A DNA stretch of 46,182 bases from a virus. Below, one piece after another: positions 9,208 through 16,787 of the stretch; the first letter of the stretch is position 1; the number at the start of each line of letters is the position of its first letter. The stretch is taken from positions 1 through 46,182 of the IMG/VR virus record IMGVR_UViG_3300042691_043300; one strand, written 5' to 3'. The position numbers and the translations under genes were made by a program. Below the pieces are notes generated by a model. It did not search any database, was not told where the DNA came from, and saw only the letters and a program-made list of their open reading frames with translations.

Positions 9208-12200
9208 TCAAGCCATTTTGATTTCAGAAAATCCGTTGTTTGATTTATTTATGTGTATTAACCCGTCAGCTAAATCTTTCATTGCATCAAGATGGCTTAT
9301 ACACAAAATAAAATCAAATTGTGTTTTAAGATAATCAAATAACAAATTAACAGAACCTATCTTTTCTGAATCTAATACACCGAATCCCTCATCAATTGCA
9401 ATAAAATTAGGACGAGGAAGACTTGAAACATTTATTAAAGCAGCACGCATTGCAATTGAAATCATAAATCTCTCCATACCTGATGCAAGTTCAACGGGCC
9501 AACTTGTGTCATCATTATAATGAAGATAACAATTTATGTTTTTGTCATCGGCTTCTAATGTCACATAAAATTCTACAATTTGATTTAATATTGAATTCAC
9601 CTCATCTTCAATAACAGGCATTATTTTTTTCAATAAAATGTGAGGAATTCCATTTTTGGCAATTGCCCCTAAATAGGCTTCATATACAGATACTTCATCA
9701 TATAAATCACTTAATTGTTTTTGTTTATCTTTCCATACATCAAATGTTGTTTTTAGAGCAGATAGTTTACTGTTACAATCCATTAATTGATTTTGAAACA
9801 CTTTATATTTAGATTTACAATCAGTGTATTCAAATTCCAATTCTTGTATTTTTTTGCTTATTTCTTTGTTAGTGTTTTGAATAGTTTTCTGTTTATGGTA
9901 TTTCTTTTCTTGGTGTTTTAAATGTTTTATTTTGTCATCTATTGATTTGATAACAACTGATCTGTGTTCTTGTTGTTGTTGCCGTTTTGATATATCATTT
10001 TCAATATCGGAGATTGCAATCTGCAATCTATTATAAGATGATTCTGCAGCAATAGTTTCGGGCTTTAAAATTTCTATTTGATTGTTGATACTTTCAATAT
10101 CAGATTTCAATGTTTCATATTCCGATTCCTTTTGTGGCAATAATTTTTTAGCCTCTTCTGCTTTTTGCACAAATGGATTACTTGTACAATATTTGCAATC
10201 AGGGTCATATTCATGTGTATCTAAATGTGCAATTTGTTCACGCAGATGCTTTAAATTTGTAGATACTCTAGCGTATTTTTCTTTTAATTTTTGATGTTGG
10301 ATTGTTAATGCTTCTAATTTTAATTTGGATTCTGTTATAGATTTAAAATCAATTTTAGAAAATTCAGAATTTGAAATTTTAAGGTCAGAAGTTAATTTCT
10401 TTAAAATTAATTTATCTGAATTAATATCATCATTTAATTGGTCTTTTTGTACAGATGAATTTTGCATCTGTTCCATAACTGTATCAATATCGATTATCTC
10501 ATCTACATTTATTATCTTAGTTGAATATGATTTAATTACATCTTCCAATTCATGCATATGTTGTTCACTTGAAACAAATGAACCTGATATTTCAAGAAAT
10601 TTTTGTTGGGTAGAATCAATTTGTTCAGGTAATTGTGAATATGAATCCTGTGCAATGTCTAATTCCAAATTTTTAATTAACGCCTGTTGTCCCTTAATTT
10701 CATTTCTTGCAATTATATACAAATCATCAAAAATGGATATGTCCAAAAATGAATTTAATAATTCTTTTCGTTCTCTCTGTGTTTTGAATATAAAATTCTT
10801 GTTGTCATTTTGCGTAGATAATGCAGTCAATAAAAAATCATCATATGAACCTATATACCCTCGAATAACACGGTTCGTTGAATCACGGTCTACATCATTC
10901 AGACTAAAATATTCACCATTTATAAATTTACCAAAATTAACATCAACTCTAACATTACCTGTCCTTTTATGTTCTTCACCTATACGCTCAATAACATAAG
11001 TTTCATGATTCAATTCAAATGTCAGCTTGCAATTGAATTTTGTTTTTTTGTTATTTAATACATCCTTTGCCCGATATGTTCTTGAGCATTTATCAAATAA
11101 ACAAAATGTTACGGCATCTAACAATGTAGATTTACCTGAAGCATTAGGTGCGAATAATCCTTGTATGCCTGTAAAATTTGACATATCTACAAAGTTATTT
11201 TCGCCATATGAAAACATATTTGAAAATTCGAATGTCAAAGGCTTCCATACAACATTACGGACAACAACATTTGAGTTATCTAATTTAGCATTCATTATTC
11301 TGTTAACATGACGTATTCTATCAATATCAACATGTTGACCGCCCTCGATATCTTTTATATAGGTTGTAAGCAAATCATTTTGATATTCAACATCACGAAC
11401 ATCACCTAATACAGTATTACTATTGTTTGTAAGGTATTCATGATTATTAACTTTTATAACAGTTGTTTCAAGCAATTTATGTCTTGTTTTTAACAATTGA
11501 ATCGCCTTTGTAACATCTTTATAATTTGTGTTGTTATATTTTATACGAAGGTTTAGATTTTTAGGTAATGAATCAATGTAATCTCTTGGAGTTATAATTT
11601 TACCATCAATCATTTCGATTGTTGCATATGCAATAGTATTTTTTATTTCAATAAATTGCGCAGATTTTGTTTTCAAATCCCAAACCATAAATCCGTGTTC
11701 AAGATCCTCACCATGATTTTGTTGAATCAATGAACCTGCATATGCAATTGTTTTTTCTGAATTTAAAAATTGCCGTTTATGAATGTCACCTAACAATGCT
11801 AAATCAAAGCCTTCAAACATTTTAGGACCGACAAATTCATTTTGTATTTCGTGATTTAGATCTGTAATTGCGCTATTAACTGCGCCGTGATGCAATGCTA
11901 TTTTATAAGGTGCATCGATGTCAGTTGAAAGAATCCATTCATTAGGTGTACCGTAAACAGAGAATACAGAGAATTTTACACCATTAAATTCATACACCCC
12001 GGTATCTTTCCAATAATGAAGATTAGGATGATTTAATGTTGTTACAATTGGCGATAATGCATCAAGTCTTGAATCATTATTTAGGTTAGTATCATGATTA
12101 CCTGTTATCAAAATTGTAGGTGCAATGTCAGCACATGATTTGAAAAAATCAGCAACCATTTGAATAAGTTCAGGTGACATGTCATTTTTTGAATGTACAA

Positions 12201-12345
12201 TATCACCTGCTAAATATATAACAGAATCAGCATCAACATTATCTTTTAGATATTTGTATAATTGTTTAAATATTGATTTGTATTCAGTATGTCTTTTGAA
12301 ATTGCGAATGTGAACATCTGCAATGTGAAATATTTTTGAAATCAT
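9208..12345 (-). CDS. Fused recombination exonuclease: gp47 (Mre11/SbcD) + gp46 (Rad50/SbcC)
   Basis: The N-terminal third is a Mre11/SbcD-type metallophosphoesterase with ADVH (9-12), GDIVH (47-51), GNHD (82-85), LHHGAV (near 151) and GDIHK (near 186). From about residue 365 it becomes a Rad50/SbcC-type ABC ATPase. It has a P-loop FAPNASGKST (near 396), long coiled coils around a CKYC zinc hook (near 715), a signature-like ELASGMERF (near 958) and a Walker B/D-loop IAIDEGFGVLD. T4 encodes these as two genes whose products process DNA ends for recombination-dependent replication. Here they form one 1045-residue chain. The first P-loop glycine is alanine. The ATG overlaps the primase stop (TAATG), so the two are translationally coupled. 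Confidence 0.93.
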   Translation of the reverse strand: MISKIFHIADVHIRNFKRHTEYKSIFKQLYKYLKDNVDADSVIYLAGDIVHSKNDMSPELIQMVADFFKSCADIAPTILITGNHDTNLNNDSRLDALSPIVTTLNHPNLHYWKDTGVYEFNGVKFSVFSVYGTPNEWILSTDIDAPYKIALHHGAVNSAITDLNHEIQNEFVGPKMFEGFDLALLGDIHKRQFLNSEKTIAYAGSLIQQNHGEDLEHGFMVWDLKTKSAQFIEIKNTIAYATIEMIDGKIITPRDYIDSLPKNLNLRIKYNNTNYKDVTKAIQLLKTRHKLLETTVIKVNNHEYLTNNSNTVLGDVRDVEYQNDLLTTYIKDIEGGQHVDIDRIRHVNRIMNAKLDNSNVVVRNVVWKPLTFEFSNMFSYGENNFVDMSNFTGIQGLFAPNASGKSTLLDAVTFCLFDKCSRTYRAKDVLNNKKTKFNCKLTFELNHETYVIERIGEEHKRTGNVRVDVNFGKFINGEYFSLNDVDRDSTNRVIRGYIGSYDDFLLTALSTQNDNKNFIFKTQRERKELLNSFLDISIFDDLYIIARNEIKGQQALIKNLELDIAQDSYSQLPEQIDSTQQKFLEISGSFVSSEQHMHELEDVIKSYSTKIINVDEIIDIDTVMEQMQNSSVQKDQLNDDINSDKLILKKLTSDLKISNSEFSKIDFKSITESKLKLEALTIQHQKLKEKYARVSTNLKHLREQIAHLDTHEYDPDCKYCTSNPFVQKAEEAKKLLPQKESEYETLKSDIESINNQIEILKPETIAAESSYNRLQIAISDIENDISKRQQQQEHRSVVIKSIDDKIKHLKHQEKKYHKQKTIQNTNKEISKKIQELEFEYTDCKSKYKVFQNQLMDCNSKLSALKTTFDVWKDKQKQLSDLYDEVSVYEAYLGAIAKNGIPHILLKKIMPVIEDEVNSILNQIVEFYVTLEADDKNINCYLHYNDDTSWPVELASGMERFMISIAMRAALINVSSLPRPNFIAIDEGFGVLDSEKIGSVNLLFDYLKTQFDFILCISHLDAMKDLADGLIHINKSNNGFSEIKMA

Positions 12346-13283
12346 TATAACAACTGTTGGATTTTGTATTCAAATAATCTTGATTCTGATAACCTGGGAG
12401 ATGATTCAATCAAATCCCACATATAATTATATCCTAAACTGTTAGGATCTTGCCCTTTTGGCAATTCTACAAAATGAACATTTACGCCAAATCCCATCAA
12501 ATATTCTGCATGTGAAATTGATTTTTTCAAAGCATCTGAATCTAATGCAATATATAAATCCTTGACTTGATTTTCCAATATTTGCATTTTTAATGTCTTT
12601 GACAATGTTGTGCCATATAAAGGACTTGCATTTCTTTTAAGGATTATTGCATCTAATGCCGATTCAACTAATATAATTGGCAAATTCCAATTCAGTTGCA
12701 TTTCAAATCCTACAATATTTCTGCTATAAGGTGGGTTTACAAATTTTGTTTTGTTTGAATTTAGAAATGTTCTTGTTGTAAAATATGTTAATTTTCCTTG
12801 TTTATCATAATTAGGAAAAATCATCATATCTTTGTATCGTCCTTCTGTACAATATCCTATCCTATATTTTAATATGTCATGTGCAGTTACCCCTCTTCTT
12901 TGTAAATATTCAATACAGGTTTTCCATAAAAAGTTTTTCTCTTTAGGAACCCACAATGGAATATATTCTTTTGGCAAATTGCATACTTCCTTTGTCTCAT
13001 CAGATTCATAAAGATCCGCTAAATTTCTGCTTTTAAAATTGGGTATCTTTGAAGCTAATTCTTCTAATAAACCTGTCTTGACATTTAATCGCTTTAATAA
13101 TGTAAAAAGACTTTTACCTTTTGTGCCGCAAACCCAACAATGCCAATATTGTGTTTCAGGATGTATTTCTAATTTTTGCTTTGAATGCTTACAAAAAGGA
13201 CAATTAAATGCATGATTGCCTTTGCTTTTATGTGTAGATGCACCTAAAACCGATTCTAATATTCTTACTATATCGCCCACCAT
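12345..13283 (-). CDS. DnaG-type DNA primase (T4 gp61-like)
   Basis: This primase of about 312 residues would make RNA primers for lagging-strand synthesis. Residues 28-52 form a zinc ribbon (CPFC ... HCWVC) as in CHC2 primase fingers. A Toprim-like region follows, with ILVESALDAIIL and then LYIALDSDAL, containing the acidic residues that bind catalytic metal. The length matches phage primases without a fused helicase. I place the start at the ATG at 13283. A TTG two codons upstream is possible but has no clear ribosome-binding site. The gene sits directly behind a host-type promoter-like element and overlaps the nuclease gene that follows it, making a small replication/recombination operon. 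Confidence 0.9.
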   Translation of the reverse strand: MVGDIVRILESVLGASTHKSKGNHAFNCPFCKHSKQKLEIHPETQYWHCWVCGTKGKSLFTLLKRLNVKTGLLEELASKIPNFKSRNLADLYESDETKEVCNLPKEYIPLWVPKEKNFLWKTCIEYLQRRGVTAHDILKYRIGYCTEGRYKDMMIFPNYDKQGKLTYFTTRTFLNSNKTKFVNPPYSRNIVGFEMQLNWNLPIILVESALDAIILKRNASPLYGTTLSKTLKMQILENQVKDLYIALDSDALKKSISHAEYLMGFGVNVHFVELPKGQDPNSLGYNYMWDLIESSPRLSESRLFEYKIQQLL

Positions 13284-13289
13284 ATTCAA

Positions 13290-13321
13290 TAAACATATGG
13301 AATATTATTGAGATTTCCAAA
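13290..13321 (-). promoter_or_regulatory. Host-type promoter-like element P1 (TTTG-N20-TATGTTTA)
   Basis: Reading on the minus strand, TTTG (13321-13318) is followed by 20 nt and TATGTTTA (13297-13290), matching the Bacteroidota -33/-7 form TTTG ... TAnnTTTG. TTTG opens the shared extended element TTTGGAAATCTCA. It lies just after the stop of the GIY-YIG gene and just before the primase. The predicted transcript would begin within a few bases of the primase ATG, so it would be almost leaderless. Confidence 0.55.
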
Positions 13322-13327
13322 CTTTTT

Positions 13328-13780
13328 TTAGGATTTGTCTAAAATAGATTTCAATTCAGAATTACCTCGCAATGCCATGAATCTTCTTGGACCTATACAA
13401 TCATTGTAAAATTCATCTGATAGAATGACATCATATTTATGATGCATGTTTTCCTCTAAATAATTTACTTGACCTTTTGTCATTGCAAAGTGTAATATTT
13501 CAAATTTGAAATTTTCTTTACCTAATTTATGAATGTCTTCAAGTAAAGGTTTGTTTGAGCCCATATATTCACGCCAATCAGATTCAGTTGTTACCTTAGC
13601 TCTTCTGACTTTACCTTCACGTTTTTGTTTTGCAGTTAATGCTTTTTTGCGTGTTGATGAAACATATTTTCTGCCAATATATTTTTTACCGGTCAATGTA
13701 TTAGTAATCATATAGACGAAACCATGCACACCTGCAGGTATCTCATCAACTATTTTATCTTTATGAAACCAATGTGACAT
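13328..13780 (-). CDS. Free-standing GIY-YIG homing endonuclease
   Basis: This 150-residue GIY-YIG nuclease carries GFVYMITN (20-27) and KKYIGRKY (32-39) with the catalytic Arg of the GRK context. The conserved Glu lies in NYLEEN (105-110), and YNDCIG follows. These match the Seg-like phage endonucleases that cut DNA to spread between related phages. A basic stretch at about 44-62 could contact DNA. It is not inside an intron or intein. It overlaps the metallopeptidase gene stop by one base and lies immediately before promoter-like element P1, at the junction of structural and replication genes, a typical place for such mobile genes. Confidence 0.9.
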   Translation of the reverse strand: MSHWFHKDKIVDEIPAGVHGFVYMITNTLTGKKYIGRKYVSSTRKKALTAKQKREGKVRRAKVTTESDWREYMGSNKPLLEDIHKLGKENFKFEILHFAMTKGQVNYLEENMHHKYDVILSDEFYNDCIGPRRFMALRGNSELKSILDKS

Positions 13781-14475
13781 TATTTTTCATTTATCTGTTG
13801 TAAATATTCATACATATATTTCAAAAACTTATTCCACACTTTCCGGTTGCCATATTCGTTGCCTTGAAAATAATCATAATAATACCAAAAAGCATTTGAT
13901 TCTTCTTTTGATGCTTGTCGAATATTACCGCCTTCTGCTGTGCGCAATAATTGTAGTATGTCTTTTACTGAATAACCTAATTGCATATAATCTTCAACAG
14001 CTTCTCTTGCAAATGCTTGTATTTCTTTTGGGTGTGAAAGATATTCCGAATTTATATCACTATTTGAACTGTCAACATAATTAGCGTTTTTCAACATTTT
14101 TATAAATTGGTCACGATGTGTTAATTCATGAGCAATTATAGATGAAACAATATTTTTAAAATTATCCCATAAGTAATCATCTTCAAACGTTTCCCAAAAA
14201 TTACTATCATATCCTATTCCTATAGTACCATCGGAATAAATAAAACCTTTTGTAATACCTACTTCAGCCCAAGAATCTCTTAACGGTTCACCGAATGAAG
14301 GACTGTCTTCAAACTTGATTCTTTTAGACTGAAATTTTTTATTTAAAATATCAGCAATTTCTATATTTGATAAATCATTACCTATTATTTCATCTTTAAC
14401 TGAATCTATATAGTATGACACCCAACTTACTGATTGGTATCTCCTTTCTGTTAATAGTTCAATCAATCGTATCAC
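13780..14475 (-). CDS. HELTH zinc metallopeptidase with capsid-targeting-like leader
   Basis: This 231-residue protein has a zinc-peptidase motif H116-E-L-T-H120 in SSIIAHELTHRDQ, and a later HPKEIQAFA whose Glu151 fits the third zinc ligand of a gluzincin-like fold. No signal peptide or membrane segment is visible. The first ten residues, MIRLIELLTE, match the short leader of other small proteins here and end in an L-x-E context like T4 prohead protease sites. The start codon is GTG, overlapping the TAG of the lipoprotein gene (TAGTG). Given the leader and the late-gene context, I infer it is packaged in the head and may enter the host with the DNA. Its substrate is unknown. Confidence 0.75.
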   Translation of the reverse strand: MIRLIELLTERRYQSVSWVSYYIDSVKDEIIGNDLSNIEIADILNKKFQSKRIKFEDSPSFGEPLRDSWAEVGITKGFIYSDGTIGIGYDSNFWETFEDDYLWDNFKNIVSSIIAHELTHRDQFIKMLKNANYVDSSNSDINSEYLSHPKEIQAFAREAVEDYMQLGYSVKDILQLLRTAEGGNIRQASKEESNAFWYYYDYFQGNEYGNRKVWNKFLKYMYEYLQQINEK

Positions 14476-15089
14476 TAATGAATCATTTTAGGTCTGAAAA
14501 TATTGGATGTTTTATCCAATGGGTATAATATTGATTTTGTAATAAATATAGAACCGTCCTTTTTAATTTCCCATTCCAATGGAGTGAATGTTTGATCTCT
14601 CCATAAATTATATAATTGCGAAGAATTATCTCTACCTAAAACGGTAATATCAATATATTTAGCAGAATGTAAATCCCGTAATTGATTTTCACCATACGGT
14701 GTAAATGTAAATTGATTTCCAACTGACTTTGAATGCCCGGAAAAATAATATTCTGTGCTGTCACTAAAATTTACTCGTATTTTATAATGCTTTAATAAAA
14801 CACCTCCTGAATTTATATCAGGCAATCCTGATGCAAACATTTCAACAGAATCGATTTTTGCTGCATTGAAAATTTTATATGATCTGAATATTGTATTGTT
14901 ATCTGCTACTAAATAATTGTCTGTTGTCAATGATGATTTAAAAAACACAATATCTGCATTTGCTGAACGCGTTGCAACTTGTGTTGTTTTATTGTCTGTA
15001 TTATTTTCAATTTCATCTTTTTGACAACTTAGAAAAATTAAACTTGAAATAAATGATAAAAATAAAATTGAATAAATTACCCTTTTCAT
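14475..15089 (-). CDS. Putative Bacteroidota-type surface lipoprotein
   Basis: I choose the ATG at 15089, not the one eight codons upstream, because it has a strong AAGGAG ribosome-binding site at the right distance and gives a clean signal peptide. Residues 1-21 are a positively charged start plus a hydrophobic core ending IFLSC, with Cys22 as the predicted lipidated residue. The residues after it, QKDEIE, resemble the lipoprotein export signal that sends Bacteroidota lipoproteins to the cell surface. The mature part of about 183 residues is polar and probably beta-rich. I recognise no domain. A role in blocking superinfection or altering the host surface is plausible but inferred. Being a virion component is a weaker alternative. 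Confidence 0.75.
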   Translation of the reverse strand: MKRVIYSILFLSFISSLIFLSCQKDEIENNTDNKTTQVATRSANADIVFFKSSLTTDNYLVADNNTIFRSYKIFNAAKIDSVEMFASGLPDINSGGVLLKHYKIRVNFSDSTEYYFSGHSKSVGNQFTFTPYGENQLRDLHSAKYIDITVLGRDNSSQLYNLWRDQTFTPLEWEIKKDGSIFITKSILYPLDKTSNIFRPKMIH

Positions 15090-15105
15090 AAAAACTCCTT
15101 TTTTG

Positions 15106-16779
15106 TTAGCCATCCCATCTTACTGCAATATTAATATCAACGTCTTCTCGCATCTGTATAGGTTGACCCAATTTTGCAACAGCAACCATATGACCTTCCG
15201 AATTATACATTCCTATTGTTGTTGCATACGGTCTTAATAACGAACCTGTCATGTCATCTATTAATAAATCGGATTTAGGTGATTGTAATGCAGTTGGATT
15301 TGTTGTGATGCTAAAATCACCCTTTCTAATTCTGCACATCACTTCATACTCATATATCCTGTGTACACTTTGAAAATCAAGTTTGAAATCTGAATTGAAT
15401 GTGTTTATATATTTGTTATTTAATGGCGACAATACAATTAGACCTTTGCGGTAAAAAACATTGCCTACAATCGCTGTATTGTACATATAGTCTGGATTTG
15501 CGAGACCTTTATAGAAATTGGTATCCAATACCGATCCTGTATAATATGCTTTGTCAACAAACCTTATTTCGTCTAATGACCCACTAAATGAATCCAATCC
15601 ATTTTGATTTCTTGAACCGAACATTAATTCAAAATCATTCAAGCAATTTCCAGTAGTGTCATTTATTGATGCAGATACAGGTCCGCCATTCACAACCATT
15701 TTCAACCGTGCTATATTAGATTCAGTATATTTTGTTACACTTATATGTGACCATTGATTTGAAGACACTGAACAGGACATCTGTGCAATTGTTTTACCAT
15801 CAGATCTTTTAAAATATAATCTATTATTATGCCATGTAAAATCATATGGATATATGTCGGTCGATTTATCCCTAAATGAACTTGACATATAAACAGTTTT
15901 TGCAGATTGACCTGAACCTACATATGATCTTTCTTGATAGCCCCAAGTGTTTTCAAATATAGTTCCATTTTTTGATATTACTGACCCTGTTCCTGATTGT
16001 GTTGATGGGTTTATCCAAAATGATATAGTAAATTCTTCTGTTGAATCAAAGTTATATTTATCATTATTGGGTGTACGTATAAAACTATAATTTGTGCCGT
16101 CATTTTTAAAATATGCAGCCATTCCACATTGTGAACCTGATATTGCGTGTCCTACATTATATGTAACATTATTAACAATACTAGGATAATTTTTTGAATC
16201 TATTTGATATGAGTCATAAACATATTTTCCGCTTGTTGTTCCTGAAAAATATTTAAAATTTCTAAATTCTGAATTGAATCCCCAAAAACCTATAACATTA
16301 TGTCTAGAAAACCCTATCAATCTTGACTCTAAATCTGAATCATAAAGATTGCCATACCCATCATCAATCAATGTAATACTACCTGATGTAATTTTTATAG
16401 ATCCAGGTCGCAGACGTTCACCGTGATCCATATACGGAATTGATAATATTGATGCTGTTATATTTAAATGTTTAAAGGTATATCTTCGATTTGGATGTTC
16501 AAATGAACCGTATGCATTATAAGGATCTCTGTAATATAAATGATTTATCGATTGCCAAGTAACATGTTTATATGTCCCGTCCGAATTTTTAGGATCGTTG
16601 TTTGCTTTAGCATCACCAATTGGAGTTAACAAGCTTGTATGATATCCCTCTGTTAATGTATAGCCGCTTCCAGATTGAAACAATTGATTGCGATTGTAGT
16701 TAAATGTTTTATATACTTTAATTGGTGTTAAAGTGAAATCCTGTTTACCTATCGGGGCGAATGTAGTTGGAATAGCCAT
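15106..16779 (-). CDS. LamG-like tail-associated/adhesin protein
   Basis: This is a 557-residue virion-type protein. Residues around 210-420 form a concanavalin/LamG-like jellyroll, with the FTISFWINPS strand, MSCSVSSNQWSHISVTKY and a later LDEIRFVDKAYYTG strand typical of such folds. These usually bind sugars or act as spacers. The last 50 or so residues (TTIGMYNSEGHMVAVAKL) match the ends of the next two genes upstream, so the three share an attachment or assembly domain. AAAGGATG precedes the ATG. Receptor or glycan binding is inferred from the fold and its place among baseplate-distal genes. Confidence 0.8.
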   Translation of the reverse strand: MAIPTTFAPIGKQDFTLTPIKVYKTFNYNRNQLFQSGSGYTLTEGYHTSLLTPIGDAKANNDPKNSDGTYKHVTWQSINHLYYRDPYNAYGSFEHPNRRYTFKHLNITASILSIPYMDHGERLRPGSIKITSGSITLIDDGYGNLYDSDLESRLIGFSRHNVIGFWGFNSEFRNFKYFSGTTSGKYVYDSYQIDSKNYPSIVNNVTYNVGHAISGSQCGMAAYFKNDGTNYSFIRTPNNDKYNFDSTEEFTISFWINPSTQSGTGSVISKNGTIFENTWGYQERSYVGSGQSAKTVYMSSSFRDKSTDIYPYDFTWHNNRLYFKRSDGKTIAQMSCSVSSNQWSHISVTKYTESNIARLKMVVNGGPVSASINDTTGNCLNDFELMFGSRNQNGLDSFSGSLDEIRFVDKAYYTGSVLDTNFYKGLANPDYMYNTAIVGNVFYRKGLIVLSPLNNKYINTFNSDFKLDFQSVHRIYEYEVMCRIRKGDFSITTNPTALQSPKSDLLIDDMTGSLLRPYATTIGMYNSEGHMVAVAKLGQPIQMREDVDINIAVRWDG

Positions 16780-16787
16780 ACATCCTT

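Noticed and set aside
10325-10999. Plus-strand 224-codon open frame
   Set aside because: Antisense to the coiled-coil part of the gp47/gp46 fusion, Ser/Cys/Ile-rich with no motif, and no upstream signal.
13284-13289. TTG start for the primase
   Set aside because: The ATG at 13283 is two codons downstream and no ribosome-binding site favours the TTG.
15090-15113. Upstream ATG at 15113 as start of the lipoprotein gene
   Set aside because: It overlaps the previous gene and places extra polar residues before the signal peptide; the ATG at 15089 has AAGGAG and a normal signal peptide.
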